Notes: a model not told the origin generated them from the letters alone. A stretch of DNA of 64,000 nt from Lithospermum erythrorhizon (GCA_019722365.1 JADFUC010000377.1:21908-85907); one strand, 5' to 3'. Positions 1-12,902 are shown, counted from the stretch's first letter. Translations and numbers: made by a program.

Positions 1-1960
1 CCTGCGTCATAATGGAGGCGTGGAGCACCGAAACCAGGACAAGAGATGGGAGCGTCTGATGCTAAACAGGCATAATCTGCAAGGTAACTTGGGGACATGT
101 TGTATCTGGCTGCGTACCGTAATTCTTGGCAGTATTTCTAAGACCCTTATTGAACAAAACTCCATCTGAGCTTTGGTGTGGTAAGACACCAACAGTGGAT
201 GAATTAGAGTATTTGGTTGTAAATGCTATCTTTGGCTTACTAAAGAATAAATTGAAAAAATTTGATGCAATATCTAATAAATCTATCTTTTCTTTATGCA
301 ATTCTTCTCGTAGTAGGCGTAGTATTTATTTATAATAAAAAGGATCAATGTGTTCAAGAGTCTATTCATGTTTCATTTGACAATTCTAATCCTTTTATTA
401 CTAATAAATTTGTTGAAGATGATGATTAGTTGATAGGTTTCGATATAGAAAATGTGCCAACCATTATTGAGGAGCTTACTAAGGAAGAGCCTCCTAAGAA
501 AGCACATATTGAGGGGTAGCTTGAGAAGGAGGAAGATAAAACTCAAGACGTAAACGACTACTTGCATGGAAGAACACATGATGATCTACCTAAGCCTACT
601 AGAACGGTAAAGAATCATCCTCCAAATCTCATTATTGGTGATCCATCGAGAGGTATGACTACGCGTACTTCTGTCAATAATGTGTGTTTACATAGTGCTT
701 ATGTCTCTCTAGTTGTCCCTTTGAATATTAAACATGCTCTAGATGATCCGGAGTGGGTAATATCCATGCAAAAAGAACTTGAACAATTCAAAAGATGTAA
801 AGTCTAGCATTTAGTTGAAAAAGCTCATGATAGAACTATAATTGGAACAAAATGGGTCTTTCGAAATAAACTTGATGAAACCGGTGTTGTTTTAGTTAAT
901 AAAAGCCGACTTGCTGTTCAAGGGTATAATCAAATCGAAGGGGTTAATTTTGATGAAACATTTGCCCCTGTTGCTAGATTGAAATCCATTCGAATAATAT
1001 TAGCTTTTGCTAGTTATATGGATTTCAAGCTGTATCGGATGGATGCTAAAAGTAATTTTTCTAAATATTTTTTTGGAAGAAGAATTTTTTGTAAAACAAC
1101 CCCGGGTTTTGAAGATGTGAAATATCCTAATCACGTTTTCAAATTAAATAAAGCCCTTTATGGATTAAAACAAGCACCTAGAGCTTGCTATGAAAGACTA
1201 AGCAAACATTTCATTGTCAATGGTTTGAAAAAAGGCTTATTTCGATTACGCTTTTCACCGAAACCAAGGCAAAACATCACCGAAAGTAGTACAATCTATG
1301 TCGATGATATTATTTTTGGGTTCTACTATTGATGTGTTGTGTGAGAATTTTCTAAAATGACGATGAGTTTGAGATGAGCATGATGGGCGAGCTAAATTTC
1401 TTTCTAGGACTTTTAAGTCAAACAAATGGATGATGGAATAAGAATTTTTAGATATGTTAAGAACGATGAATTTTGGCCTTTGAATGCGCTAGGAATAAGA
1501 ATTTTGATCTAATAAGATAGTCGGATCTTTGATTTTGCGAGTTGCGCTTTAGATAGAAGGAAACCTTAGTAGTACTTGTCAATTTTTAGGACATTGCAAC
1601 CTCTTGGTCTAGTTAGAGAAAGAAAAATAATTAGCCTTATCCACATGATAGCGAGTATGTTGGCGTGAATAATTGTATTTATGCAAATCTTTGGATGAAA
1701 GAGACCTTAGAAAACTTTGGACTTAAGTTTGATCAGTTAAGGTTCTTTGTAATGGCCTTCAGCGTATTAATATTGCTAAAGTCGTTCAACGTTCACGGAC
1801 CAAACACTTAGAGATTTTCCATCATTTTATTCTTGATTATGTTCAAAAAGGGTAATATTAATCTAGAATTTGTAGGCACAAATGACTAACTAGATGACAT
1901 TTTCACTAAACCGTTGGCTGAAGATCAATTTAATAAAATTCGGCGTGAACTTGGTATGCT
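1..1960 (+). pseudogene. copia pol remnant (integrase tail, RT, RNase H)
   Basis: Translated pieces in several frames match copia pol. Around 126-335 the phrase NKTPSELW with a following acidic KKFDA segment is the integrase C-terminus. At 562-1330 the reverse transcriptase is readable, including GTKWVFRNK, NFDETFAPVARL, LYGLKQAPRA and the catalytic YVDD at 1,297-1,308, although the two strongest pieces are in different frames. Near 1,870-1,970 the RNase H tail reads DIFTKPLAEDQFNKIRREL, the usual end of copia pol. At least one in-frame stop (near 807) and several frameshifts make it non-functional. The KNHPPNLIIGDPSRG linker before the RT is characteristic of SIRE/Tork-type polyproteins. Confidence 0.88.
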
Positions 1961-2447
1961 TGATCTTGCTAGTCTTGAAAGTTTCTATCTTTTATATGCT
2001 TTCCATGTCTTGCATGCTATGTGTTTCTATGTCTTCTTTATGTGATGTGTTACTCTCAGAATATGCGGTGGCGTATAAGTGTGGGAATGGTCAAAGAAGA
2101 TTGAAGGGATCATTTGTTGAAGTGTTGTTGTGACAGCGCAAATTCTGACTTCCGGACATTTTTCGGGACAGGTCAAAGGGATTTATGTCGGAGGCAGCCA
2201 GTCCTGACGAAGAGGTGAAAAAGCTTGAGAGATTTTTCGGGGACTGGAATCGGGACACAGTCGGGAAGACTCACGAGGTCTCGACGTCGAGCATATAAAA
2301 GGCCCAAACCTGATTTTATAGTTTCATTAACTGCAGGAAACTCCGTCCCTAAAAGCGCCTCTGGTCAAAATTCTCAAAACCTCCATTTTTAGCCAAAACT
2401 CGACCCCTTTCATAAAACTTACCAAAATCCATTCTCAAAACACAAAC

Positions 2448-2541
2448 ATGTCTTCAAGAATTAAAGATGCGCGCCTCGAGCCCGTTACCCTTAATGGTCT
2501 TCGACCCTCCTTTAAAAATGACACCGTTGGGGGAATTGTGT
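2448..2541 (+). pseudogene. envelope-like ORF of element A, 5' piece
   Basis: An ATG at 2,448 opens a frame reading MSSRIKDARLEPVTLNG. It comes after about 490 bp of noncoding DNA downstream of pol, where SIRE-type elements start their third ORF. The frame is cut at about 2,541 by the LTR of element B and resumes at about 11,222. No signal peptide is visible in this short piece. Confidence 0.55.
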
Positions 2542-3383
2542 AATCTCGGCGAATAACAATGTAGCCAGACAGTATCGATAGGCTCAAGGCAACAACAAGC
2601 GTACGCGATAACTATTTCCGAAAATGCATGCGGTTGTACTTGATTCGGTCTGAAATAAGCAGCATGCGGCCGAAGCGGTTCTTGCGATGAAGGATAGATA
2701 TGATCGAATTACAAACATAGTGCTTTACTCGAATGCTCCCCGTTCTTAGATCTGTCCTTTCCGTCTGAGATGTCTGGTTTCGAGGTTCCCCACAGTTATA
2801 ACACTTATCGTATTTCTGGCGACTACTATCACTTAGTATGTATGAAACTACAATAATTTTCACTAGAATTAATTTATTGTAACAGTGTCGAGAAGACGAT
2901 TATACAAAACTAATGGAGTTTATAGTAACATAAATGCGATTCGGCTACCTTTAAATCCTCACGCACCCAAAGCTCACATGCTTGATCTGATATCTTGAGA
3001 ATACACTCTTGTTTACATGCTTTTCTGCGTCTACAAATGAAGCCATAATATAGTGTAGTACGTCGCCGTTTATAGCAAATATTGCTATAAGCGAAACTTC
3101 ATCTTGTACATAATAAATGAATCCTTTCCTTCTTTTTAATTAATAAATGTGATCAGTATAATACATTTATTTTTTTTTTAGGCGTGTATCATCTGTTCCT
3201 TGATTTACAAATCGTGCGAAGTAAGCTCATTAATCGTATCTTACAGGATCCTCAGAGATGCTCTTCAAATATGGTAACACAATCTCCGTGGATCACATGA
3301 AACTCTTGAATAGTTGCTACCATGCATGAGGGCGGTTAATTCGTGACAAAGCGGAAACAACATGGCCCCATAATGCACTAACA
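2542..3383 (-). repeat. 3' LTR of element B
   Basis: This block aligns with 10,361-11,221 along its whole length. Shared landmarks include AGTATGTATG near 2,840, ACTACAATAATTTTCACTAG, the TATAGCAAATATTxCTATAA inverted motif near 3,075, and CCATAATGC near the right edge. The minus-strand LTR starts TGTTAGTG next to a purine tract. The left boundary is inferred from the matching distance in the other copy. Confidence 0.8.
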
Positions 3384-3395
3384 AACTCCCCGTTT
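3384..3395 (-). other. Polypurine tract of element B
   Basis: On the minus strand the sequence AAACGGGGAGTT lies directly upstream of the TGTTAGTG start of the 3' LTR. This is where a plus-strand-priming polypurine tract belongs in an LTR retrotransposon. Confidence 0.5.
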
Positions 3396-6060
3396 GGGTA
3401 AGTTTTTTCGCGAAAAATATTTTGAGAACCTACTGGCGTCACGTTTAAGCGTATATAACCGCGGCATGGCATAAATATCCGCCAAGTAGAAACCATATTT
3501 GTAAATACGTGTCAACCTGGCTGCAAACAAGATGGATTGTTTAAGAACACGACATCACGACTGACTATCAATGTGACGGTGAAGGGCGATGGCCAAAAGC
3601 GAGGATGCGATATAAAGAAAGCGAAGCACTCTGGTACCGCTTCTTGTCCAATAAGTAACCACGTCGCGCTGACAAACTAGAAAAAAAAAAAATACTCCGC
3701 GTAGGAGGTTCTCCATTCACGGACATACCACTGTTGTCCTAAAAACATAGCCAAAGAACACTAGCTCTAGCTGCTTCGGAACAACAGCAACCTTTATCGA
3801 AGCGAGAATCATCCGCAGCACTGCATCGTCGCGTCGAGAATCTCGATGCCTCGAGCGCGATTCCACGAGCCCGTCTTTCGTCTGAATCGCCCGTTTAAAT
3901 ACACAATCTCCTCGCGAGAGGCTGCGTTGTGCCATCCCCGGTGTAGTGGTGGAGGTACTTCTTGATCACGAGGTCCCGAGAGGTACACGACGCGTAGGTC
4001 CGCCCAGCTGATCTTGGGCATTGGTAATGACTCACAGATCAACTTCATTTCAGCATTCGTCGGATTCTTCGAATATCGTTGTCTTTGGCTTAGAAGAATA
4101 CTCTGAGATCATTTTTCGGGTATGGGATTATTGACAAAGCATGTGAGTGGCATGTTAATTGATTTGATCAAAGAAGCGCCCTCTCCATGCTCGAAAGAAG
4201 CACGGTCCCGATGTATACATAAAACCGATGCGGTCTTTTGGCTGGTGTTATGGGTAGTGAGATCAATTTGCAACTCACTTGCCTTATGCGGCATCTGCAT
4301 TGACCTAGAGATGGCGACCCATTGGCAGCCATCATCGGCAGCTCCGGCGGTTAGCACCTTGACTATGCTCGGCTGAGTCCTGGAATTATACCCCGATACA
4401 CTTTAATTTGGTCTTCCAAGTGATCGTTTATCGACGGGGAGAAAATCAAGGTATGATTGCGAAGGTTACTTATGATGATGAGAAATTTGGCAGTGTCATG
4501 ATATCTTCGGACATGTTGCATATGAACTCTGGACAAGCTTGGATAGTAGGGGCTTGTAACACCAGCGTAGTAAGCCATGACTCGGAAGCCTCATAGGAAT
4601 TTATGATGTTGGGTCTGTGAGTTGATTTTGACAATAATTTCAGCCGGCTTCTGGCGTTGGTTGACACCGCTTTCGCTGGCCACGACTTCACCGTATGTAG
4701 AGGCATTGGTTGTGAGGGACATGGATACATTGCCGGAATCATGATTCCCGATTACAGATTCGATTACCAAATTCGCTCTGAGCTTGCCTTTTTGCCTTCC
4801 TCGCTTCTGCCATCGCGATAGCAGCATCCCCCTGTTTAGAGTCCTCGGCTGTCGTTCTTGTGGTTGGTGCTTTCCCGGTACCCGGTCGTCGTCGACGGAT
4901 GTGTAATACGACGGGTGGAATGACATCGGTTGTGACAACATTCTCTTGACTCGTATCACAGTTTCATCGACCTCGTAATCCTTTTTTGTGCTTTCGACGA
5001 GCAACTTTTCTCGCCGCCTGCCATTTCTCACAGCGCTGCTTAGGAACTCTCTCTGCTCTTTTGGCGGTTTAGGCTCGGAAGGGCCGGCTGGCTATTTTCT
5101 TGATTTCTTTTTCTTGCTGATTTCTTTTGTTGTTTCGGAGAAGGAATCCGCAGTATGCTTAAATCGAGTGTGATGCGCCTTGGGCGTGACTCCAGCGAGC
5201 CTCTCCCCAGAGTGGGCCTGCATCGGCTGACTTTGATGTCGAGGACATACCTAAAGTAGTGTCGACATCGATGCCCCAGTGATCATGTAACATACATTTG
5301 AAGTGTCGTTGACTCTCTTGGATTCGTTAAGTCTCGATCCCCAGTGTTTGGTCCGATAATAGAATCGGGCACTCCGTTTTTCAATCACGGATCGAGTTCG
5401 CCGCAGCGTTGCTACCATTTAGCTAGATGAGAATCTTCAAATAGATTCGTTACCGGAAAGGTGGTTCGCATGCAATGAATTTGACGGATGACATAGCGAT
5501 GGTCTGTCGGACACAACGTTTCGACATCATGACATCTGAAAAGAGTCGAGACTACTCTTGTGTCGGCTCCTCGGCAGCCTCCAGCGTCTAACTTGGCATT
5601 AATTTCGGTATAGGACTTATACCTCTCATTCGTAAATGCATTGTGAATTCCGGCAACCTAGGGTTATCGAGTTAGCGCATTTATGTCGGCCAATGCAGAT
5701 ATGTGTGTATTGTGGGGCCTCGACACAAAAATATGTGTCGATAACAACGGGGGAATCTTTGAAGGGCGTCGGACTCGAAATAGTCCTCATCTTCCTTGAT
5801 ATTCTTGAAGTTTTGTGTTTTAGTCTCAAACTCTTAGCGCCCGACCGCCTTTGGCGGGGGGTCGGACCTATATGCATGTTTAAATACATGGGTTTAGTAC
5901 TCTTATTGCTCACTTGGTGGCAGCTTCGAGTCTTGATCCACCGGCGTGTCTTCGCGTACCACAGACGGAGTTTAGCAAATTGTAGAGAGGCGATCGTTAT
6001 GGTAGTCTTTGTGTCAAAACGATTAATTAGGGCCTTTGATGGATAGGTTGCAAACAAAGT
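3396..6060 (-). pseudogene. Third (envelope-like) region of element B, unrecognised product
   Basis: This lies between the end of pol and the 3' LTR of element B. The longest minus-strand open stretches are 4,591-5,031 (146 codons) and 5,626-6,057 (143 codons). The first is very basic, Ser/Thr-rich and low in hydrophobic residues (it starts MRNGRRREKLL), a composition seen in the tails of third-ORF products of SIRE-type elements. I see no transmembrane segment or known catalytic motif. The assignment comes from position and composition, not a sequence match. An overlapping plus-strand frame at 5,636-6,046 is a shadow. Confidence 0.45.
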
Positions 6061-6419
6061 AAGATGGAATAGGGAGAATTTATAATGGCCGGTTGTAATT
6101 ATTGAAGAGGAGTGTTTATGGTAAGTGTTTAAAAAGGAATGTGAGTGATTTGGACAAGATCCCAGCGTATTAAATAGCCATAAACGACATATACGGTAAT
6201 CAAAAGCGACTCTTTCTTTTCCCTTGATTCATAACTTTCATGAGAATAGGCTACTGCCGGTTCTTGCGCATGCAACAAGCTCCTTGACTTCAACCTCACT
6301 TGAGGGCAAGTGATGTTCTCGCCGCTTTTTGTTGCGGCGCTTGTTACTTGGCACCCAAATTGCTCTGACTTTCACTTGATTGCTATTAATCAACAACAAC
6401 GATCAAGAGATGATCTCGA

Positions 6420-9400
6420 AGTTGGCTTAGGTGCGTCAAAGCCTTAGTGAAAATATCTGCCAGTTGTTTGTTTTGTACTACCGTATTCCAAGGGATGTCA
6501 GCGTCTTACCCGATTCTCGTATAAAATGATGCAGATATCAATGTGTTTAGCAGTGGCATTCCATTATATCCACGATATAAGATCATTGGCATTTTGACAC
6601 CGATTATACTCTTATTGCTCCTAGCTTCATCCGTAAGAGTTAGTCTGTTGCTACTATTTATGTATTCGGCTCGGCCGTTGAAGAGACAGGTTTTGCTTTT
6701 GCTAAACGAGATATTGATTCTTTCCCAAAAATCACAGACGTCTTTCTTCTTATCTTACCTTTCCATGATAAATGAAGTACCACAATTGAATTATTAGTAT
6801 CAAAGATAAAATAGTCCATAGTTAAGCATTACATTTACATATTTCTTTTTGGCTTGGTTCAAATAGATTTCTTTGGGAGTGCGCTTGAAAGCGAGCACAA
6901 TGAGCTCCGCTGGTAAGGAAATGTCGGGGACGAGCACAACATGAGATATAATAGACTCCACTATCGTACTCCGATAATTCTTTATGTCCGCTCGGCTTCG
7001 TATTATCTTCTTGATTTTCCACGTGAGTTCTGTTGGTGTCGCTTTTTGACTTAGTATTTTGAGTCCAAATCTTTTAACAAGATTCTTGGCGTATTCGTTT
7101 GAGATACAAAAATACCATCCGCCCGTTTGCTTGACTTGAAATCCAAGAAATAATTGACTCGCTACCGTACTTTCGTTTTAGAACTCCGATTCCATTTGTT
7201 GAACAAATTGTTGCCTTAGTTGTTAGGACGTTCCTCGAAAGATTATATAAATGACATAAATTTGTCTGACCATCAAATTCATTTTTTAAATGCTTGATAA
7301 GCAAAGGTCTTGTCGAGTTCACTCTTTTTGTGTGTATCCTTTTATTGATAGGTACTTGAGTGATCTATAAATACCGTCTTTCGAGGCGTGCTTGAGACCA
7401 TCTGTTTCTTGATCGATACACATGTTAGGATATTATGATTGTGAATCCTCGGATGTTTCTACATAGACTTTTTCTTAATAGCGCCCATTTAGAGCATTCT
7501 TTACATCCAAATACGTCTGATTTTAAACTTACGTCATCACAGTACGCTAAGGAGAAGTCGTATATAGCCTGCTTCAACCTTGAGAACAAATGTTTCCCTC
7601 AAGTCTACGGCTCGGCATGAATATTCTTGTACTAGTCTTTATTTCTAAATATGACGCGCTTCGTGGTTGCTTTTGAAAATCCATTTTGTCCTATCGCATT
7701 ATAGTCCTTTGGTGAAGTTCCTTGTCACCATTGCGTTGAGAATTGGATCGGTCATAACTTGCATGGCATTTATCGATTTTCATCTTTTGAAATGCATCCA
7801 GCTCTTGGTTAAACTTTTAGAAATAAAAGCGAGGCTTTCTCGAAAGTCAACCGTTCGTCTATAGTCGATTATGGTTAACTTTTCTTCGTATTGTAATTCC
7901 TTGATCAATCGCCCCGATGATGTTTTACATAGGATAGTCATTTGAATTCGGCCAGCGGAAGCGGTATAGGTCGACACTGTGTCATTAACCGTTGTTTCAG
8001 CCCAGCTAACATCATTGTTGTGCGAGCAAAATTAATAACTTGTGAGTCTGGCAATCTTAGGTTCTTTGCGTGGATTCTGACTCACATGTCGAATACTTAG
8101 CATTAGTAGAATCCATAGCATGTTGGAGTTCTTTTTATTTGTAAACTTCGGAAAGCTTGACCTTTCTTGAGTACCCGAAGATACGCCATCGCTTTTTGAC
8201 ATCACAGTTTACGCGCCAGCTCGCGATCATGAATATAACCTGAAACTATCAAAAACATGAAAATATTATAGCGTTGGCTTTACTGCCACCTAAGTATTTC
8301 GCAATTTGTGTTGTTTGTCTTTGAAGAGTAACTTAGGTGAATGTGGAAAGGCATGTTGGTGCCTTGGCCCAATTTTAGAGAAATGTTAGCCGCGTAGGCG
8401 TGACACGTGCCGTTTCTTGGATAATTTGATTATTTCCTCTACTGCTACGCGTTTTGTTGTAGGGTTATAGAGGTGATAATTCATGAATAATTCACCGACA
8501 TGCAGGAATTTCGAGAATTTAGCATTTTCAAATTCTTTTCCACTTGTCGGCTCCACGATTACGATAAGCGGTTGTTCGCTTCTCGTTTTGAACTTGTAGG
8601 ATAAATTGGTTTACAACCTCGAAGCGATGTCAGTTGTCCCACTGAGAAAATCCGCCCCCGTGTATACTAGAAAAATCATCAGCTGGCAGCAGCCTCTGCT
8701 CCTCTTATACTTTCAGCTTTGCATGGGCCCCATTAAATCCGTATTAAATCATTTCGGTACCACGAGTTGTACAGCGTAACATAGGTGACAATTTTTTTTG
8801 TCTGTTTTTGACATGATATTCACCGCGTTCCACTATCTCTTTACTTAGTAAAGGGATCCCTCGGACGAACTTCCTTTGTAATGATCTATTTGGGCCATTT
8901 ACATAGTGAGTATGTCGGTCGTTTATTTTGTGGCTCGGCGTCCTCAAATTAACACTACACTGCATCGTGGCTCGAGCGGAGTTCAGCGTACTTGATTATC
9001 GGTGATGCAAGTACCCGCTTCATCGGCTGGTGTTTCGCATGCGTCTTTGGCTTGATGCGTCGGCACCTGCCCAAGGAAAGAAACGCCCCGTACCGCATCG
9101 CGTAGTTGACTTTATCGCGATAAGATTTGTAGTCGAGCCTTTGTGAGTAGGACATCGGTCGAGTGGTGGGCCATTAACATTTAGCTCTCGCTTTCGATAA
9201 TTTCCCCTTTTCCTCCGTGGAAGGTCGCGTAATCACCTTCGAAAAGAGCGGAATCTGAGTAAGATGTGCCTCGCTAGTCGTGTGTCTTGGCGTCAGCTAT
9301 CGAAATACCCGACTTGATTCTTTGAAGTCTTGAGCGTGTAGGCTCTTGAGAACACCACGGTGTTTCTTTCTAAAGAAGCCCGTTGAGTTTTGTGCGGTTG

Positions 9401-10330
9401 ATACTTGTTTCCGCTTCGATCCATATAATTTGTAACGGTAGGAAATGATATGACCACCTTTACAAATAATTGTAATCTGTACTTTTCTTTATGCAATAAT
9501 ACTCTGACTGGTTAGTGCTCTGTCTTTGACACTTGAGCCCGTCTCTCAGAACAAATTTAGTCTCTCTTGTCTTGGTTTTGACCGACTTAAGCCCATCGAG
9601 CCAGTTCTATCTTATCCCTACATTTCTTTCCTACTTAGTATCTCTTAAGAGTATATGTGCTTGAATTAAATAAATATTTTACTCCGCTTTGTCGGTCGTT
9701 AAGCGAGAATTTAAATGTTGAATTTCTTCATCTCGAGGTCGTCCCTATTTTCTTAATTCCTCATTCTCAATCTTTAAGTTGTTCTACTCTGTCACTTTTG
9801 GTATAGATTGAAGTTAGCTCTTTCCATTTAGTGTATAACAATTTATAGTTTTCCAAAGTAACTTGATAATGTCTTCCTCGTCTTGGCTTGTAGTCACAAC
9901 GGGTTGTATCGTGGCGGATGGCTCTATGACTCGATTGAAAGTGACAAAGTTCTTTGCCTTGATCTGCTTGTCACTTGATTAAATTAAATTAACCGGTGTT
10001 GCGGAGTAATTTACGGATTGTTTAACTTGGAATGGTTGGGACAACTGCTTGAATGTGCCCAGGCGCCCGCGTCTACCTTTGAATTCCCTTTAGATTTCTC
10101 AGCCCTGACTGTATTTGGAGTTGCACTTGGTTTCTTGATTTCTTAAATACATTATTGTTTAAATGATGTGGATGTGCTTCGACACCCGGCTGAGTTTCTT
10201 GAATGCTTTTAGGGTCTTGTTGATGTTAGCAAGCGCGTGTTTATAGTTTCTCCCCGAATCTTAAATCGTTTATATCCTCACGGGGAGGCACCAAAAGCGA
10301 TACACTCTTTTCATATATAAAGCCCATGAA
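6420..10330 (-). pseudogene. gag-pol remnant of element B
   Basis: Domains are read on the minus strand and broken by many frameshifts. At 6,420-6,560 the RNase H tail gives KHIDI and KQLADIFTKA. At 7,030-7,150 the RT end gives FLGFQVKQTGG and EYAKNLVKRFGLK. The rest of the RT lies to about 7,560. Integrase remains lie at about 8,390-8,740, with VQNEK and a degraded HNFSxPxTPQQN segment. At 8,744-8,965 the gag pre-integrase segment keeps FVRGIPLLSK. From 9,200 to 10,330 the gag position holds only short frames, and I could not see a zinc knuckle. Between 6,060 and 6,420 nothing is recognisable. Confidence 0.72.
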
Positions 10331-10350
10331 GCATAAATATGCAAGATTAC

Positions 10351-10360
10351 GCTGATACCA
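10351..10360 (-). other. Primer binding site of element B (tRNA-iMet type)
   Basis: On the minus strand TGGTATCAGC starts right after the 5' LTR. It matches the TGGTATCAGAGC primer site complementary to initiator Met tRNA used by most plant copia elements, with two bases missing. Confidence 0.7.
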
Positions 10361-11221
10361 TTTCTTAGCGATAGAGTGCAGCGTCTAGAACAATCTCACA
10401 GAATATGATATGACGGACCCATTTGTCAATGACTCAGTAAGCGACAGCGTGCGCGTGCTTGATTCAAAAGTAAAGCACGGTTTGGTAACACCGGTTTGGT
10501 GCCAAAGCGGCACTGCGTGCGGGAGGCGGTTGCCCAGGTGAAGTTCGATATGATTAAGAATTACAAAGCAGTGCTGCTGAATGCTCCCAATTCTGCTTAG
10601 CCTGATACTCGATCGAATAGCCTTAAGCTCAGAGCCACGTATAACCTTTTTTATCATTGTACTATTATTCTTATCACTAGTATGTATGGCTACAATAATT
10701 TTCACTAGAATAAAAGCGTGTAGCAGAATTGTAAGGGCAGTTGTCTGGCCCAATAGGTTTATAGTAACACTCAAATGCATTCGGTCTGGCTAAATCACCT
10801 CGCGCAAGCTACGGGCAATACATATAGAATACACTCTTATTCGCGCCTTCTTCGTGTCAAATGAGCCCAGCCCAATATAGTGTAGGTAAAATGCATACGT
10901 ATATAGCAAATATTACTATAAACAAAAACTTCCATCTTTTATAATAAATGAATCATTTCATACTTTAAAGTAATAAATCTTGATTGATATAAATACATTT
11001 ATTTTTTAGGCGATGTATCTTTTGTTATTGATTTACAAATTAAATACTTAAGCTCCATTAGTCATATCTTAAAGGGGATCGCCAGAGATCACTGCTTGAA
11101 TATATTAACGCAATCTCGCGTGAAGGATCGTGTCGAATTTCTTGAATAGTTCTTCTGCAATGCATCGGGAGCGGTTGGCGGGTAGGTAATAGCCCAAGCA
11201 ACAGCCCATAATGCGCTATAA
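10361..11221 (-). repeat. 5' LTR of element B
   Basis: This is the second copy of the repeat at 2,542-3,383, in the same orientation and at nearly the same length. It ends at the primer binding site on the left. On the right it ends where the envelope-like frame of element A resumes. Confidence 0.8.
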
Positions 11222-11537
11222 TGAGTATCGAGGTGGAACATTTGGAGACAAAGAAGTAAGTGACACCATTATGTCCTTCATGCCAATGAGTTGCAAGATC
11301 TCACTACTTGGACGGAGATGAAATATCAAGGTTGGACCTCTTTCTTCACAAGTAAGTTGCCGGTCTATGAGCCTCTTGTTATCAGATTTAATCATCATGT
11401 TCAATTTCTATATGACGAATATGATGCTGGGGTAGTTGATGCTTAGATGTTTATTATGTGTGGTAGAAGGTGGTTTAAGTTTTCTTTGAGTGATTTTGCA
11501 ACTGATTTTGGCTTGAAACATGAAGGGTTTAGTGATT
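11222..11537 (+). pseudogene. envelope-like ORF of element A, middle piece
   Basis: The frame resumes after element B. Around 11,300-11,535 it reads WTEMKYQGWTSFF, LPVYEPLVIRF and CGRRWFKFSLSDF, ending at GLKHEGFSD. The aromatic-rich pattern with VYEPLV resembles the 'putative plant transposon protein' region found in third ORFs of plant LTR elements, a family-level recognition from memory. One in-frame stop is visible near 11,443. It is interrupted at 11,537 by a retroposed insert. Confidence 0.55.
11521..11537 (+). repeat. 17-bp target site duplication, left copy
   Basis: TGAAGGGTTTAGTGATT occurs here and again, identical, at 12,928-12,944 just after a 12-base A run. It flanks the 1.39 kb insert. 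Confidence 0.92.
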
Positions 11538-11544
11538 GCAGGGC

Positions 11545-12498
11545 CTAGATGTGGAACAAACTGATAAAGTTGATGGGCAAGGCATTGTATCTAATCTGAG
11601 TTCTGTTGGTAGCAGGGATCAGGAAATCATTGCAAACACTGATCAAGATACAGCTTCGGATATGGCTCGAAGTACTTGCAATGAGGTGCAAAGGCAACTG
11701 CCTCAGCAAACTGAGGGGCAAAGTCTGAATTCCAACCAAGGGGATTCTAATGCAGATTCGCGTGAGGTTGCTAAGGGGATTTAGCAAAGCATAAGCACTG
11801 TAATGCAACTTGATAGGCTTGAGCCCCAACAACATATAAAGGGTACTGCAGAAACTACAAAACACTATCATTCTGAAGGTGTAAATGCTCCAGCAGATTC
11901 GACAAACCAACAGGGGGCAATTTTGCCGCATGAGTTTACACAAGAAGATGTGCATGAACAATTGGAGGAAGGTATTTCTGATGCTACAGTTAACACTCCG
12001 AGCTCATGGGCTGACAAGGCAGAAGAAGAAGACCAAACGAGGGCGTTGGAGGTACAGATTGCAACAGAACAGGTGCCTTCTTCTGCTGCATCAGCGCGGG
12101 TTCTTGCAGGCCATACTTTAGAGGATATGGGGACGGAGATACAGATTGTAGAATCTGAAGAGACAAAGACACAACATTGCTCTAGAATGGAAGCAAAGAA
12201 ACAAGAAGAATTCAGGGAAAAAGTAGCGAGATTAGAACAAAATGAAGGCTATCCTTTAAAACAAAAAGTGAAAGCTACCCAAGTACAACAAATTGCAGGA
12301 GGTATGAGAGGTGATACATGTGCTACTCCAGTGGGTAAAACGAATGGTATAGAGGGTGCGTCCACTCCAACATGGAAAAGGTTCCATCTAAGAAATTCCA
12401 AACAGTTCTGCAGTGATTTTGATCCGATTATGTTCGGCCGGATAATGATAAAGAGAGAGATGCATTGGTGCGAGCTAGTTGGGAAGAAGTTAAACTAG
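11545..12498 (+). pseudogene. ORF inside the retroposed insert, unrecognised
   Basis: A frame from about 11,545 is stopped once at 11,782 and reopens at 11,803-12,498 (231 codons). The product is acidic and rich in Gln, Glu, Ser and Thr, with predicted disorder over most of its length. It contains SSWADKAEEEDQ near 12,000 and a charged helix-like run MEAKKQEEFREKVARLEQNE near 12,190. A 'SWAD' box preceding a charged region is reminiscent of ORF1 proteins of plant L1 elements, but no RNA-recognition fold or zinc knuckle is evident. After 12,498 a second frame continues WEEVKLVARNLFFSDWVDL, suggesting a frameshift. Confidence 0.5.
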
Positions 12499-12886
12499 TT
12501 GCTCGGAATCTGTTTTTCTCCGATTGGGTAGATCTTGGAGAATTGACAAATTACATGAGTGGGTTGATTTTACAGATAAATGCTGCGAGGTAAGGCAACA
12601 GTTGGGTGAATCTTTGCCCAGAGAGGACAACAAAGCACAATTTCAGAGTGGAGTACCAAGACCTCAACCCCCTCTCATTACTAGACCACAGCGTGGAGCC
12701 CGAGGACTCGGGCCGAGTTATGGTCGAGATTCTGACCCAACCCGGAAGGACAGGACGTGTGATAAATTTCTTGAAGCAGATACTCGAATTGATTTATACA
12801 TAGGAGTTCAGCTTTGTTTTCTTTCTTTTCAGATATTTATTTCTGTAGTCCATCCACAACTATTGTATGGCTTTATTTTCTTTTTA

Positions 12887-12902
12887 GTGCTTGTGAAAGC
12901 AC
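12887..12902 (+). other. Perfect hairpin near the 3' end of the retroposed insert
   Basis: The sequence GTGCTTGTGAAAGCAC forms a 6-bp perfect stem with a GTGA loop. It sits about 13 bp before the poly(A) run, where some LINE and SINE families keep a 3' recognition stem-loop. Confidence 0.55.

Larger units (their letters stand above)
2542..11221 (-). mobile_element. Complete but decayed SIRE-like copia element B
   Basis: Two direct copies of an approximately 850-bp LTR (2,542-3,383 and 10,361-11,221) bound an 8.7 kb element. Its sense strand is the minus strand: reading from the right there is a 5' LTR, a tRNA-iMet-type primer binding site, gag, the gag pre-integrase segment, integrase, RT, RNase H, a roughly 2.6 kb third region, a purine tract and a 3' LTR. 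The element lies inside the third ORF of element A, in the opposite direction. The two LTR copies differ by many substitutions and small indels, so it looks old, or the sequence is poorly polished. I could not define a clean 5-bp target duplication. Confidence 0.8.

Noticed and set aside
5636..6046. A 136-codon plus frame with hydrophobic segments
   Set aside because: It lies antisense within element B; the element reads on the minus strand, and the frame has no family match.
11545..11961. A 138-codon minus frame over the retroposed insert
   Set aside because: It is antisense to the acidic + strand ORF, has no motif, and opposes the poly(A) direction.
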